DNA of 64,000 nucleotides. It comes from an uncultured Paenibacillaceae bacterium (GTDB lineage Bacteria > Bacillota > Bacilli > Paenibacillales > DA-C8). Of this stretch, positions 33,066-42,822 are shown piece after piece. Made by a program: the position numbers and the translations under genes. The stretch is from the NCBI GenBank assembly GCA_937957685.1, contig CALGAO010000008.1, positions 42,265 through 106,264 on the forward strand, in the 5' to 3' direction. The notes below the pieces were generated by a model. That model saw only the letters and a program-made list of their open reading frames with translations, had not been told where the DNA came from and did no database searches. Within the stretch, counting starts at the first letter, position 1, and every line of letters starts with the position of its first letter.

Positions 33066-34004
33066 CTAGAAAAGCGCGTAGTCTTCGTTGACCTTGCGGA
33101 TGATGTAATTGACCGTCATGATGAGCACGAATCCGAACAGCGACTGATACAGACCCGCGGCCGTCGCCATGCCGATATCGAAGGTCACCTTGATCGACCG
33201 GTACACATAGGTGTCCAGGATATCCGTCGCATTGAACAGCAGGCCGTTGTTGCCCACCAGCTGATAGAACAGCTCGAACTGCCCCTTCATGATGCTGCCC
33301 AGCGAGAACAGCAGCAGGATGATGAACGTCGGGCGAAGCATGGGCACGGTGATGTACCAGATCCGCTGGAAGATGTTGGCCCCGTCGATCTTCGCCGCCT
33401 CGAAATACTCATCGCTGATGCCCGTGATCACCGCCAGATAGATGACGGCATAGTAACCGAGATACTTCCACAGATAGAAGAAGATGATCAGGAACACCCA
33501 GATCCAGGAGATGCTGTAGAAGTCGAGCTTCTCCATGCCCCATCGCACAAGGAGGGAGTTGATGAAACCGGTATCATAATTCAGCAGGTTGTAGGCGATG
33601 ACGTTGATCAGCACGAAGGAAACGAAGTACGGCAGGAACATGATCGATTGCGCCAGCTTCTTGAAGAATCTCGCCCCGATCTCACTGAGCAGGATCGCGC
33701 AGACGATCGCCAGCGTATGTCCCAGGACGATGAACGCGAGGTTGTAGCCGATCGTGTTGAGCGTCAGCTGTATCAGTTTGCCCGATTGCCACAGGAAGCG
33801 GAAGTTCTCGAAGCCGACGAACGGGCTGCCGAACAGGCCGTCTGCGAAGTTATACCGGGTGAAGGCAAAATAGATCCCCACCATCGGCACATAGGAATTA
33901 ATCAAGAAAAACAACAGCGTCGGCAGCAGCATCAGAAACATAACCCAATTCTTGCGTACCTCATGCCAGAATCCTCTGCGTCTGGACATTGCTCTGGCTC
34001 TCAC
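33066..34004 (-). CDS. Carbohydrate ABC transporter permease, LplB type
   Basis: 312 residues if translation begins at the GTG at 34004, which has GGAGG six bases before it; the ATG at 33989 is fourteen bases from the binding site and is the alternative. A basic N-terminus (SRRRGFWHEVRKN) leads to the first helix (WVMFLMLLPTLLFFLIN). The EAA loop is EYFEAAKIDGANIFQRIWYI. It is the first gene of a three-gene import operon and is divergent from its AraC regulator. No ATPase gene is linked, as usual for importers energised by a shared MsmX-like ATPase. Confidence 0.93.
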   Translation of the reverse strand: MRARAMSRRRGFWHEVRKNWVMFLMLLPTLLFFLINSYVPMVGIYFAFTRYNFADGLFGSPFVGFENFRFLWQSGKLIQLTLNTIGYNLAFIVLGHTLAIVCAILLSEIGARFFKKLAQSIMFLPYFVSFVLINVIAYNLLNYDTGFINSLLVRWGMEKLDFYSISWIWVFLIIFFYLWKYLGYYAVIYLAVITGISDEYFEAAKIDGANIFQRIWYITVPMLRPTFIILLLFSLGSIMKGQFELFYQLVGNNGLLFNATDILDTYVYRSIKVTFDIGMATAAGLYQSLFGFVLIMTVNYIIRKVNEDYALF

Positions 34005-34443
34005 CTCCTCCCTCCGATGCGAGCGGACCAGCAGGCCCGTTGCGAGCCTGACCAAGGCCGTCATCTGCGATGTGCCGGGCGCTGTTCATCCGTCCGATGC
34101 TCTGCGGCACGCGCCGCTCACCATCCAGGTGAGAAGTAAGCTCGCTTCTCTGTGTGTTGCCGGCAGACTGTCCGTCAGGGTCCGCCGGCCGCGCATCCTA
34201 GCCTGCATTATACTATCGGCTTTTTCGCGGAGGACAGTTCATTTTGCCGCACTTTGGTGAACGATTTTTACTTTTGCGGGGTGGAATTTGTGTACATATG
34301 TGCAACGGCCCTGGTGAAATATATCGACTTTTATGAACAATTTCGAGTATTGCCGAGGATGAATTGAGCCGTGAAAACGATTACTGTATACTGGGTTTGT
34401 CATAGATTCCCATTTCGGACGGAAAAAAGGGGGGATGCCCTGA
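34005..34443. promoter_or_regulatory. Divergent control region of importer operon and AraC regulator
   Basis: Rightward: TTGAGC (34364-34369), 17 bp, TATACT (34387-34392), a good sigma-A promoter for the regulator. Leftward: TATAAT complement at 34207-34212 without a clear -35, as expected for an activated operon promoter. A motif ACTTTTGCGGGG near 34270, similar to the motif around the other AraC gene, and the imperfect dyad TTGTGTACATATGTGCAA near 34288 are possible regulator sites. Confidence 0.55.
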
Positions 34444-36687
34444 ATGGCTTTCTTGCGCAAGCACAACCTCAAGTTGTACACCAGCCTGCTGTTTGGCTTC
34501 ATCGCCTCTGTCTCCATCACGCTGCTCGTCGCCTCCACGATCCTGCATGTGAACTTCGAGGATATCGCCCTCAAGCAGGTGTATCGCTCCGACCTGAACA
34601 GCCTCATGCTGAAGAGCCGGGAAGTGTCCAACATGACCGAGATCGCCAAATCCCTCACCTATCAGATCTACTCCGACTCCTCTCTTCTGCCGCTGCAGGT
34701 GTACAGCGATCCGAGCATCTACGAGATCATGCTGGCGATGCGGCAATTGAACAACTACCGCATGTCCCTGCCGTTCATCGAATCGATCTATATCTACAAC
34801 GCCAAGACCGGCGTGTTCTACATCAGCTCCAGCAGCGTGCAGAACGGCCAGCAGACCCGAGAGGAGCTGGACGATCAGCAGATCATCCAGCTGCTGGACG
34901 ATTACGAGGCCTATCCGCCATATACGCCGATTCCCCGCTCGTACAGCGTGGGCACCACCAAGCCCAAGGAGGTCAATGTCTACACCTATCTGAGCTACAA
35001 TACCTTGAACAGGCTGCTCGACTATGCCGTTGTCGTCAACATCATGGATTCCTGGATCAACCGGGATACGACCGACACGAGCCATGGCCCGGACGAGCAG
35101 ACGTTCATCATCAACAAGCACGGCCGGCTGTATTCCAATCATTCTGAAGTGGCGATGTTGACGGACATCTCCGATCGCGAATACATCCGGAAGATCCTCG
35201 CCGACTCCGAATCGGGATACTTCGAGCACAATATCGGCGGCAGCAAGATGCTGATCACCTATACGGGCCCGGACGCCCTCGAATGGCGATATGTGCGGAT
35301 CACGCCCTACGATCAGATCACCTCGGAGATCCGGGCGATGCGAATGAACACGGTCTATTTCAGCTCGGCGATCTTGCTGCTCGGTTTCCTGATCTCGGTC
35401 ATCCTCTCCATGCGCCTCTACAAACCGATTCATACCGTGCTGCACCGGGTGCATACGCTTGAGAATGAGCGCCGCAACAACATGCAGATCATCCGCGAGA
35501 GCCTCCTCCGCGACTACCTGCTGGGGCGGGTGGAATATTCGCCCGGCATGCTCCAGGACCAGCTGCGCAGCGTCGGCTCCAAGGTCCGCGTCGATGGCTG
35601 CTTCATGCTGGTGCTGCTGAAGATCGATCATTACAAGGCCGCGCTGGACCAGTACGGCGATGATCTGAAGCTGATCCAGTATGCGATGAGCAATATATGC
35701 CTCGAGATCGCGGCTGACACGTACCGGGCGGAGGCCGTCAACATGGGCGAAGGCAGCATCGTCCTGCTGCTCGATGCGGATGAGGAGATCGCGGATGCGG
35801 GCGCCCTGCCGGATCTGCTGAAGCGGATGCAGGCTGCCCTGACCGAGCATCTGCGGGTGTCCGTCTCCTGCACCTTCAGCCCTGCCGTCAGGTCCATCGA
35901 GCGGATCAGCGAGATGTACAGACAGGTGGTCGAGGCTTCGATGCACCGCCTGTTCCGCGGCCACGGCTGCATCATCTCCTCGGAGGAGATCGAGCAGCTC
36001 AAGTCCAAGGAATACGAGTTCCCGACGCACAAGGAGAAGCAGCTGATCGACCTGCTGATGATGGGCAGGGCGGCCGAGGCCAGATCGGTCTACTGCGAGA
36101 TCGTGGAGGAAACGGCGGACTATTCGTACTCCGTCATCCAGTTGGCCATCTCCCATCTGACGATGACGATCAGCAACGTGGTGAATACGATCAAGAAAAA
36201 CAACGGGCTCGACATCACCAAGGATCAGGACATCACCTTCCTGTCCCTGCTGAACGTGGAGACGATCGACGAGATCAATGCCCACTTCTTCGAACTGTTC
36301 GAGGAGGTGACGCTGCGCCTTCATCAGAAGCGCAACTCCAAGCACGAGGAGCTGATCCGGCGCATCCATGACATCATCGAGCGAGATTATGGCGACTGTC
36401 AGCTCAGCCTGAATCACATCGCCCAGGAGCTCGACATGTCGCCGGTCTATATCAGCAGGCTATACAAGCAACTGACGATGAAATCGCTCACCGATGTGAT
36501 CGCCGAAGTTCGCATGAGCAAGGCGAAAGAGCTCCTGCTCCATTCCGATCTGCCGATCGCGGACATCGCCGAGCGAACCGGGTTCACGAACAGCTCCTAC
36601 TTCTATCGCACGTTCAAGCGCTGCAACGGCGTGACGCCGAACGAATACCGGCGGGCCCAATTCGAGAGAGGCGGTGTTGGCGGGTAA
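34444..36687 (+). CDS. Membrane-bound AraC-family transcriptional regulator (YesN-like)
   Basis: 747 residues. A first membrane helix at about 13-35, an extracytoplasmic sensor region to about 300 (Cache-like), a second helix near 302-325 (FSSAILLLGFLISVILSM), a cytoplasmic middle region, and a C-terminal AraC helix-turn-helix (LSLNHIAQELDMSPVYISRL and IADIAERTGFTNSSYFYRTF). A GGGGGG stretch precedes the ATG. It is divergent from the three-gene importer and has the same architecture as the regulator at 1900-4263, so it most likely activates the importer when the extracellular sugar is sensed. Ligand unknown. Confidence 0.92.
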   Translation: MAFLRKHNLKLYTSLLFGFIASVSITLLVASTILHVNFEDIALKQVYRSDLNSLMLKSREVSNMTEIAKSLTYQIYSDSSLLPLQVYSDPSIYEIMLAMRQLNNYRMSLPFIESIYIYNAKTGVFYISSSSVQNGQQTREELDDQQIIQLLDDYEAYPPYTPIPRSYSVGTTKPKEVNVYTYLSYNTLNRLLDYAVVVNIMDSWINRDTTDTSHGPDEQTFIINKHGRLYSNHSEVAMLTDISDREYIRKILADSESGYFEHNIGGSKMLITYTGPDALEWRYVRITPYDQITSEIRAMRMNTVYFSSAILLLGFLISVILSMRLYKPIHTVLHRVHTLENERRNNMQIIRESLLRDYLLGRVEYSPGMLQDQLRSVGSKVRVDGCFMLVLLKIDHYKAALDQYGDDLKLIQYAMSNICLEIAADTYRAEAVNMGEGSIVLLLDADEEIADAGALPDLLKRMQAALTEHLRVSVSCTFSPAVRSIERISEMYRQVVEASMHRLFRGHGCIISSEEIEQLKSKEYEFPTHKEKQLIDLLMMGRAAEARSVYCEIVEETADYSYSVIQLAISHLTMTISNVVNTIKKNNGLDITKDQDITFLSLLNVETIDEINAHFFELFEEVTLRLHQKRNSKHEELIRRIHDIIERDYGDCQLSLNHIAQELDMSPVYISRLYKQLTMKSLTDVIAEVRMSKAKELLLHSDLPIADIAERTGFTNSSYFYRTFKRCNGVTPNEYRRAQFERGGVGG

Positions 36688-36964
36688 CTGAAAGTGTGAT
36701 CTTCTGACTTTTTTATAGCTGTGTTTACCTTCGTTATTGTTCATGGCGGGATCAAGGAACGGAGGATCACGCCGGGACCAGCCTTATGCCGCAACGGAAC
36801 GTTGATCCGCTATTGATGGCCAAACGGCCATTTTCCCAAGGCTAAACAATCTGTCTGATTATACTCCCTGTTTCTGCTAGAGATGTATAACTTTGATATT
36901 TTCGGTCAATTCTAATCCTATCAACTTATTCCAGAACAAGGAAATGAGAGGATGGGAGATTAGA

Positions 36965-38011
36965 ATGCTGTTGTCGAAACAGGGAGTGCTGCTGTTCACA
37001 TGGCTGTTCACGCTGTTGGCGCCTGTACAGCCAACATCGGCCGGGGCCATGCATGGCATACCTGGCCAGCATGTCACGCCAAGCTATGAAACTCACGCTG
37101 CCGCTCAACCGGCAGCTGCGAGCCCATATACCGGCACGTTGAATCGCTATCAATCTATGAACGCTTATCCTTACGCATCGTCATTCTATGAGTATGGGGT
37201 AACCGGGACATCGCCGTCGGCTCCATACGGAGCGTCACAGCCGAATCCTTCGGCAACTGCCGCAAATCCTTATGGCGGCTTCAATCTGAGCACCGTCCGG
37301 GCGCTGATCCCCGGCTATCTCGTCGATCGATACCTGGAGCGAGCCTATCCGGGCACAGCTGGTTCAGAGCGGTCCGGCTCGGCGCGCTTCGTCCAGACCG
37401 CCGGAGGGCTCGTCAGCAAGATCTCCAGCGAGCGCGGCGAGGTGGGCCTGAGCGCCCCGAAGTCGCAGACTCGCTATGTGGTCAGGAAGGGAGATACCCT
37501 TTACCGCATCGCCAGGATGTTCGACACCTCGATCGACCTGCTCATCGCGGAGAACCGGATCAGCGATCCGACGAAGCTGCAGGTCGGTCAGCGCCTGTCC
37601 ATCCCGCTGGTCGGCGCGGATATGCCGACCTGGCTCGCTTCAAGCAGCGAGATCAGCGACGTGTTCTATGCGACACTGACCGCCTACACCGCCGGCTATG
37701 AATCGACGGGCAAGACGCCGTCGCATCCGGCCTATGGCATCACGGCCAGCGGCGCCAGGGTGAAGGAGAACTTCACCATCGCGGTGGACCCGGAGGTCAT
37801 CCCGCTCGGCTCGCTCGTGTATATCGAGGGGCTCGGCATCCGCAAGGCGGAGGACACCGGCTCGGCGATCAAGGGCAAGAAGATCGACGTGTACATTCCG
37901 GATCTCGAGGAAGCGCTGGAGTTCGGGGTGAAGAAGAATGTCAAGGTGTACGTGCTGAAAAAAGGCAGCGACAAGCAGGACGTCAGCATCGCGTCGGCAA
38001 ACGGTTCGTGA
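36965..38011 (+). CDS. Secreted LysM and 3D-domain cell-wall protein
   Basis: 348 residues from the ATG at 36965 (after GGGAG). Signal peptide about 1-27 (ends PTSAGA). A Pro/Tyr/Ser-rich segment follows (about 28-110), one LysM domain (TRYVVRKGDTLYRIARMFDT.., about 172-216) binds peptidoglycan, and the C-terminal 3D domain contains the three conserved aspartates (AVDPEVIPLGS, EDTGSAIKGKKIDVY). This architecture is shared with YocH/YorM-type and resuscitation-factor-like muralytic proteins, so a role in wall turnover is likely. It stands alone, with a strong bidirectional terminator after it. Confidence 0.88.
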   Translation: MLLSKQGVLLFTWLFTLLAPVQPTSAGAMHGIPGQHVTPSYETHAAAQPAAASPYTGTLNRYQSMNAYPYASSFYEYGVTGTSPSAPYGASQPNPSATAANPYGGFNLSTVRALIPGYLVDRYLERAYPGTAGSERSGSARFVQTAGGLVSKISSERGEVGLSAPKSQTRYVVRKGDTLYRIARMFDTSIDLLIAENRISDPTKLQVGQRLSIPLVGADMPTWLASSSEISDVFYATLTAYTAGYESTGKTPSHPAYGITASGARVKENFTIAVDPEVIPLGSLVYIEGLGIRKAEDTGSAIKGKKIDVYIPDLEEALEFGVKKNVKVYVLKKGSDKQDVSIASANGS

Positions 38012-38071
38012 TGCGGACAGATGAATCGGTGGCCAGGCAACCTCGCTGAGGCGATCCTGGGTCCATAACGT

Positions 38072-38118
38072 AACAGGGTGAGGTCCATCGCCGGATCGCG
38101 GCGAGACCCCACCCTGTT
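38072..38118. terminator. Bidirectional terminator between convergent genes
   Basis: Long inverted repeat AACAGGGTG..GGTC ... GACC..CACCCTGTT around an inner CGCC/GGCG stem, with a pyrimidine-rich tail. It lies between the LysM-3D gene and the convergent oxidoreductase gene. Confidence 0.75.
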
Positions 38119-38144
38119 CTTCCATGTATATCCCGTTGCTTGAC

Positions 38145-39122
38145 TCAGTACTCCAGACCCCATTGCTGGCGCAACGCATCCAGGGTCCGCATGATCCGGA
38201 GCGTCTCATCCAGCGGCATGATGCTGCTTTCCAGCTTGCCCTCGAGCAGGCAATGCGTCGCTTCGGCCGCTTCGTAGTTATAGCCGTGGGTCTTCCGATC
38301 ATCGTTGATCGTGATCCGCACGCCGTCCGCCCGGTGCAGATGGGCGACCCGGCTCCACAGGAAGTTCGGCACGTGAATATAGCCTTCCGTTCCATAGATG
38401 TATGCGTCATTGACCATCTGCAGGCGCACGCCGCCGTTCAGAGAAGCGGTGCGATTGCCGCTGTACTCGAACAGGGCGGAGAAGCGCTCATCGACTCCGG
38501 TCTCGCCGATGTAGGCCGTGCTCATGATCCTGTCCGGCTGCTGACCGTAGACCATCGAGGCGAAGGATACCGGATAGATGCCGGCATCGAGCAGCGAACC
38601 GCCGCCCAGCTTCTTGTTCAGCAGTCTGTGCTCGGGACGGAAGCCGATGTCGAAGGAGAAGTTCGCGGTCACGCTCTTCACTTCGCCGATCGCGCCTTCC
38701 GCGATCCACTTCCTCGTCTGGACGATCGTCGGCAGATACCTCGTCCACATCGCTTCCATGAGGAACAGCTTCTTCTCCCGCGCCGTGCGGATCAGCTCCT
38801 CCGCTTCGGCAGCATCCATCGTGAACGGCTTCTCGCACAGCACCGCCTTGCCCGCGTTCAGGCACAGCAGCGCGCCATCCTTGTGCATCGGGTGCAGGGT
38901 GCCGATATATACGATGTCGATGTCATCCCTGTTGACGAGCTCCTCGTAACTGCCGTATGCGTGCGGAATCCCGTGCTGGTCAGCGAAGCTGCGCGCCCTC
39001 TCCGCCGACTGTGCGGCGACGGCGACCAACTCCGCGTTCGGCACGCTCTTCAGGTCGCTCGCGAACTTGCCCGAGATAACTCCCGCGCCGATGATTCCCC
39101 ATCTGATCGTGCGATTGCTCAT
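38145..39122 (-). CDS. Gfo/Idh/MocA family oxidoreductase
   Basis: 325 residues from the ATG at 39122 (AAGGAG ten bases before). Dinucleotide fold WGIIGAGVISGKFASD, signature EKPFTM, and MEAMWTRYLP with GGGSLLDAGIYPV in the substrate domain, which places it near the trans-1,2-dihydrobenzenediol/glucose-fructose dehydrogenase-like branch. It follows ppnP by 68 bp on the same strand. Substrate not inferable. Confidence 0.9.
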   Translation of the reverse strand: MSNRTIRWGIIGAGVISGKFASDLKSVPNAELVAVAAQSAERARSFADQHGIPHAYGSYEELVNRDDIDIVYIGTLHPMHKDGALLCLNAGKAVLCEKPFTMDAAEAEELIRTAREKKLFLMEAMWTRYLPTIVQTRKWIAEGAIGEVKSVTANFSFDIGFRPEHRLLNKKLGGGSLLDAGIYPVSFASMVYGQQPDRIMSTAYIGETGVDERFSALFEYSGNRTASLNGGVRLQMVNDAYIYGTEGYIHVPNFLWSRVAHLHRADGVRITINDDRKTHGYNYEAAEATHCLLEGKLESSIMPLDETLRIMRTLDALRQQWGLEY

Positions 39123-39190
39123 TGTCCTCAACTCCTTCTTTCCATTTGATAGGTTTGCATGGATCACACCTGCCCGGAAAGTCCGAGCCG

Positions 39191-39505
39191 TCAGTCCTCC
39201 AGATAGGAGCAGGTGTAGTCGGTCACTTCCTGGACGTTCAGCTGGAAGGACGAGTTCGCCGGAACCTCAAATGCTCCCTCACCCTCGATCCGTTTCCAGT
39301 CATCGCCCGGCAGGCGGTAATCCAGCTTGCCGGAGACGATCTGCATCACTTCCCTGAGGCCGGTGGAGAACTCATATTCCCCCGGCAGCATGATGCCGAG
39401 TGTCTTCTTCGTGCCATCCTGAAGCCAGATGGTGCGGCTCGTCACCTTGCCGTCAAAGTAAATATTCGCCTTCTGCTCCACCGTTACCTGCTCGAACTTG
39501 CTCAT
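39191..39505 (-). CDS. ppnP: Pyrimidine/purine nucleoside phosphorylase PpnP (YaiE/DUF1255)
   Basis: 104 residues from the ATG at 39505. It matches the small cupin family PpnP over its length: ANIYFDGKVTSRTI, LGIMLPGEYEFST, EVMQIVSGKLDYRLPG and FEVPANSSFQLNV, ending in DYTCSYL as in the Escherichia coli protein. It phosphorolyses a broad range of nucleosides to base and ribose-1-phosphate. An extended -10 promoter (TG-N-TACAAT) is at 39544-39549. It is followed by an oxidoreductase gene, an unusual partner. Confidence 0.9.
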   Translation of the reverse strand: MSKFEQVTVEQKANIYFDGKVTSRTIWLQDGTKKTLGIMLPGEYEFSTGLREVMQIVSGKLDYRLPGDDWKRIEGEGAFEVPANSSFQLNVQEVTDYTCSYLED

Positions 39506-39655
39506 CTCCACACCTGTCCTCTCATCAGTATGTATACGTATTGATTGTAACACATGCGGGACGGCGTGAACATTTGGCGGATAGTCAAATAATTACATGA
39601 TTTTTCCACTAATTTTTAGGGAAGATTGGTTCGATTATCCAGTGTATAGTTTCTA

Positions 39656-39669
39656 AGTGAGCGCTTACA
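39656..39669. promoter_or_regulatory. cre-like site upstream of the glucanase gene
   Basis: AGTGAGCGCTTACA (reverse TGTAAGCGCTCACT) fits the cre consensus TGWAANCGNTNWCA except for the last base. It lies just downstream of a TATAGT -10-like box (39645-39650), a place where CcpA would repress. Confidence 0.6.
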
Positions 39670-39707
39670 TCGCGCCGTGACATTTGATGATGGAAAGGGG
39701 TTAGTTT

Positions 39708-41438
39708 ATGAAGAGACGCAACAAGAGAGCCATCAGTCTGATTCTTGCTGCCATGTTGGCGCTGGGTCTCGTTCCTGGCGCGAGCGCCATGGCCGCGGAA
39801 ACGCCAAAGTCGGCCATGCAGCTGTATGTGGAAGCGATGAACCCCGGGTGGAATCTGGGCAATACCTTCGACTCGGTTGGCATGGGCGGAACGGATGATC
39901 CGGCATCGGAGGACGAAACGGCCTGGGGCAATCCTCAGGTCACCCGCGAACTGATCGCACAGATCGCGGACCAGGGGTTCAGGAGCATCCGCATCCCGGT
40001 CACCTGGGATCTGAAGACCGGTCCGGCGCCGGATTACAAGATCGACCCGGCATTCCTGGATCGGATCGAGGAAGTGGTGAATTGGTCGCTGGAAGAAGGT
40101 CTGTATGTCATGATCAACGCCCATCATGATTCGTGGAGATGGGTCAATGGCATGGGCGACCGCTACGATGAGGTGTTGGCGCGCTTCACCGCCATATGGA
40201 GGCAGGTGGCGGAACACTTCAGGCATCACGACCGCAAGCTGATGTTCGAGAGCATCAATGAACCCTCGTTCTACGGGGAAGTCTCCGGCAGATCGGAGCA
40301 GGAGCTGCTGAATGATCTGAACCGGTCATTTCACTCGATCGTTCGTCAGTCGGGCGGCCTGAACGCCACCCGTCCGCTGGTGCTGCCGACGCTGTACACA
40401 AGCGCGGATGAACAGGCGTACCTCGATGATCTGAAGGCTGTCCTCGCTGAACTGAACGATCCGAATCTCATCGTGACCGCGCATTATTACGGATTCTGGC
40501 CATTCAGCGTCAATATCGCCGGCTTCTACACGTTTAATGAGGAGACCCGGCAGCATATCGTTCGGACCTTCGATCGGCTGTACGACACCTTCGTCAGCGA
40601 AGGCATACCGGTCATCATCGGCGAATTCGGCCTGCTCGGCTTCGACCGGCATACGGGTACGATCGAGCAGGGCGAGAAGCTGAAATTCTTCGAATACATG
40701 CTGACTTATGCGAAACAGCTGGGCATCACCCACATGCTGTGGGATAACGGGCAGCATTTCAACCGCCGCACATTCGAATGGAATGACCCGCAGCTGTATG
40801 AGATGATGCGGGAAAGCTGGCGGGGCCGTTCCGCCACGGCGGAAACCGACCTGATCTTCATCCGGCAAGGCGAGCCGGTGCAGGATGCGGCGATCAGGCT
40901 CGATCTGAACGGCAGGCGGCTCATCCTGATGGCGATCGGTACCAGGCCGCTGCAACGCTTATCGGATTATCGCTATGATCCGGACAGCGGAATCCTCACG
41001 CTGAGCGCGCGCCTGCTTGAAACGCTGACCTCCGCGGATTCGACGGGGGAGCAGGCCAGGCTGACGGCTTATTTCAACCTGGGAGCTCCCTGGACCTTCC
41101 GCATCCTCTCTTACGACACGCCCGTGTTCGGAGCAACCAGCGGCGAAACGGATCACTTCCGTATCCCGGTGCAGTTTAACGGCGATCTGCTCGCGACGAT
41201 GGAGGCTTACCATGAGGACGGCAGCTTCGCGGGCCCGCACAGCTGGACACCATACAAGGAATTCTCCTATACCTTCGAGCCGGCATATGAGGCGGGCGAG
41301 ATCGTGCTGACGCCGAATTTCTTCGATGAGACGAAGGATGGCGTCGTGTTGCTGAAGTTCCATTTCTGGAGCGGTCAGGTGATCGAGTATACGATCACGA
41401 AGAACGGAACGTCTGTAAGCGGCTCGCCGGTGAACTGA
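39708..41438 (+). CDS. Secreted GH5 endo-glucanase with Ig-like and CBM46 modules
   Basis: 576 residues. Signal peptide 1-29. The GH5 catalytic domain (about 35-372) has E185 (acid/base, FESINEPS) and E306 (nucleophile, IIGEFGL), with NAHHD and TAHYYGFWPF around the active site, most like subfamily GH5_4. Then an Ig-like X2 module (about 378-475) and a C-terminal module with LTPNFFDETKDGVVLLKFHF resembling CBM46. The same three-module order is known in Bacillus Cel5B enzymes acting on beta-glucans and xyloglucan, where CBM46 completes the binding cleft. A cre-like site suggests catabolite repression. It is monocistronic. Confidence 0.93.
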   Translation: MKRRNKRAISLILAAMLALGLVPGASAMAAETPKSAMQLYVEAMNPGWNLGNTFDSVGMGGTDDPASEDETAWGNPQVTRELIAQIADQGFRSIRIPVTWDLKTGPAPDYKIDPAFLDRIEEVVNWSLEEGLYVMINAHHDSWRWVNGMGDRYDEVLARFTAIWRQVAEHFRHHDRKLMFESINEPSFYGEVSGRSEQELLNDLNRSFHSIVRQSGGLNATRPLVLPTLYTSADEQAYLDDLKAVLAELNDPNLIVTAHYYGFWPFSVNIAGFYTFNEETRQHIVRTFDRLYDTFVSEGIPVIIGEFGLLGFDRHTGTIEQGEKLKFFEYMLTYAKQLGITHMLWDNGQHFNRRTFEWNDPQLYEMMRESWRGRSATAETDLIFIRQGEPVQDAAIRLDLNGRRLILMAIGTRPLQRLSDYRYDPDSGILTLSARLLETLTSADSTGEQARLTAYFNLGAPWTFRILSYDTPVFGATSGETDHFRIPVQFNGDLLATMEAYHEDGSFAGPHSWTPYKEFSYTFEPAYEAGEIVLTPNFFDETKDGVVLLKFHFWSGQVIEYTITKNGTSVSGSPVN

Positions 41439-41533
41439 TGCGAACAGGAAGAGGAGGGGACTGACGGCCCCTCCTCCCTTCTGCTGTTCGGTCGCCCATC
41501 GGGTGCCAAGCGGCAACCCGTCTTCATGTTCCC

Positions 41534-41629
41534 ATATGACGGACATCTAGTTGGCTGCTTTCTCGGCAGTGATCGCCGGCCTTGAACTCGCCCTCTCCTG
41601 ATATGACGGACATCTAGTTGGCTGCTTTC
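41534..41629. repeat. Duplicated 29-bp end of the asparaginase gene
   Basis: The 29 bp at 41601-41629, which include the last codons and stop of the asparaginase gene, recur identically at 41534-41562 (67 bp apart). The downstream copy also reads AAA GCA GCC AAC TAG in the same frame sense. This looks like a recent tandem duplication or slippage product. Confidence 0.9.
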
Positions 41630-42822
41630 ACTGCATCGATGTCCCGCGTGCCGATCGTGGCGAACCATTCGCGGATCTGCTCCACATCATCCGTGAAGGC
41701 GAGCGAGAGCATGAGCAGGATGCGGGCATGCTGGGGATTCAGGCTGTCGCCGGCGATGATGTTCGTTCCCTCGGAATAGATGGAGCCTGAACCGGTGCGC
41801 GTCGTGGATACGAAGACCACTCCGTGCTTCTGGATCGCCTCCGTGCGAGCCGCGCTCATCTGGCTGGAGATGCCGCCCGCGCCTGTACCTGCGGTGACGA
41901 TTCCCTTGACGCCGTCTTCCACCAGTCCGCGGATCGCTCCTCCGGTCGCTTCCTGATAGTTGTACACGATGCCGACGAGCGGCAGGTCGGACTTGTCGAT
42001 CTCGCTCAGGTCGAACGGCGTTGCCCATTCCTCGGTACCGGCCAGGAGCGACCGCGCCGTCGCCCGATACAGACGGATCGCCTTGTCATCGATATAGCCC
42101 AGCGCTCCGACGATGGGCGCTTCGAACGTATCCAGACGATGCGAATTGGTCTTGGTGACTTCGCGGGCGGCATAGATCATATCATTCAACGTGACGACCG
42201 TGCCGTAAGAGGTCGTCTCGCCGCTTGCCGCCAGCTGGATCGCCCGATACAGATTGGCAGGCGCATCGGTGCCGATGACGTCCCAGGGGCGCATCGCTCC
42301 CGTGACGACGACCGGCTTCTCGCTGCGGACCGTCAGATCCAGGAAGTAGGCGATCTCCTCCATCGTATCGGTTCCGGTCGTCACCACGGCGGCGTCGTAC
42401 CGCTCCAATGCCCTGTCAACCGTGAGGGACAGATCGAACAGATCTCCCATCGTGTATCCGCCTGAACCCTTGTTGCCGAATTGAACGGTGTTGACATCCG
42501 CGATTTTGTCCAGACCTGGCAGCGACCGCACCATCTCCTCGATCGTATATGTACCGGCCCTGTAACTCTGGAAGTTCGTCGGATCTCCGTTGGTGGCCTG
42601 GCCTGAGATGGTCCCTCCGGTTCCGATGACGATGACGTTCGGCAGGTCCGAGATGATCTGCCTGGCCGTGATCCGCGGAATATTGACGAGGTTCTCCTCC
42701 GCGGCCAATACCTGCGCCGGGCGTGAAGCCTGGACGAACCCGCTGATCGATGCGATCAGGAGCATCACCAGCAGGATGATCCACGCTTTGCGCGCAAACC
42801 GACTTTCCACATGACTCTCCAT
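41614..42822 (-). CDS. Exported type II L-asparaginase
   Basis: 402 residues from the ATG at 42822, behind GGGAGGAG. An N-terminal hydrophobic segment (about 13-33) directs export, then the asparaginase fold: first active-site motif GTGGTISG, second TTGTDTMEE, with the catalytic Thr in both. It hydrolyses asparagine to aspartate and ammonia outside the cell, as AnsZ does in Bacillus subtilis. Its 3' end is duplicated downstream. It is monocistronic. Confidence 0.93.
   Translation of the reverse strand: MESHVESRFARKAWIILLVMLLIASISGFVQASRPAQVLAAEENLVNIPRITARQIISDLPNVIVIGTGGTISGQATNGDPTNFQSYRAGTYTIEEMVRSLPGLDKIADVNTVQFGNKGSGGYTMGDLFDLSLTVDRALERYDAAVVTTGTDTMEEIAYFLDLTVRSEKPVVVTGAMRPWDVIGTDAPANLYRAIQLAASGETTSYGTVVTLNDMIYAAREVTKTNSHRLDTFEAPIVGALGYIDDKAIRLYRATARSLLAGTEEWATPFDLSEIDKSDLPLVGIVYNYQEATGGAIRGLVEDGVKGIVTAGTGAGGISSQMSAARTEAIQKHGVVFVSTTRTGSGSIYSEGTNIIAGDSLNPQHARILLMLSLAFTDDVEQIREWFATIGTRDIDAVKAAN

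Noticed and set aside
34381..36417. 678-codon minus-strand open frame opposite the AraC regulator
   Set aside because: The plus strand encodes a complete regulator with clear domains; the antisense product is His/Asp/Arg-rich.
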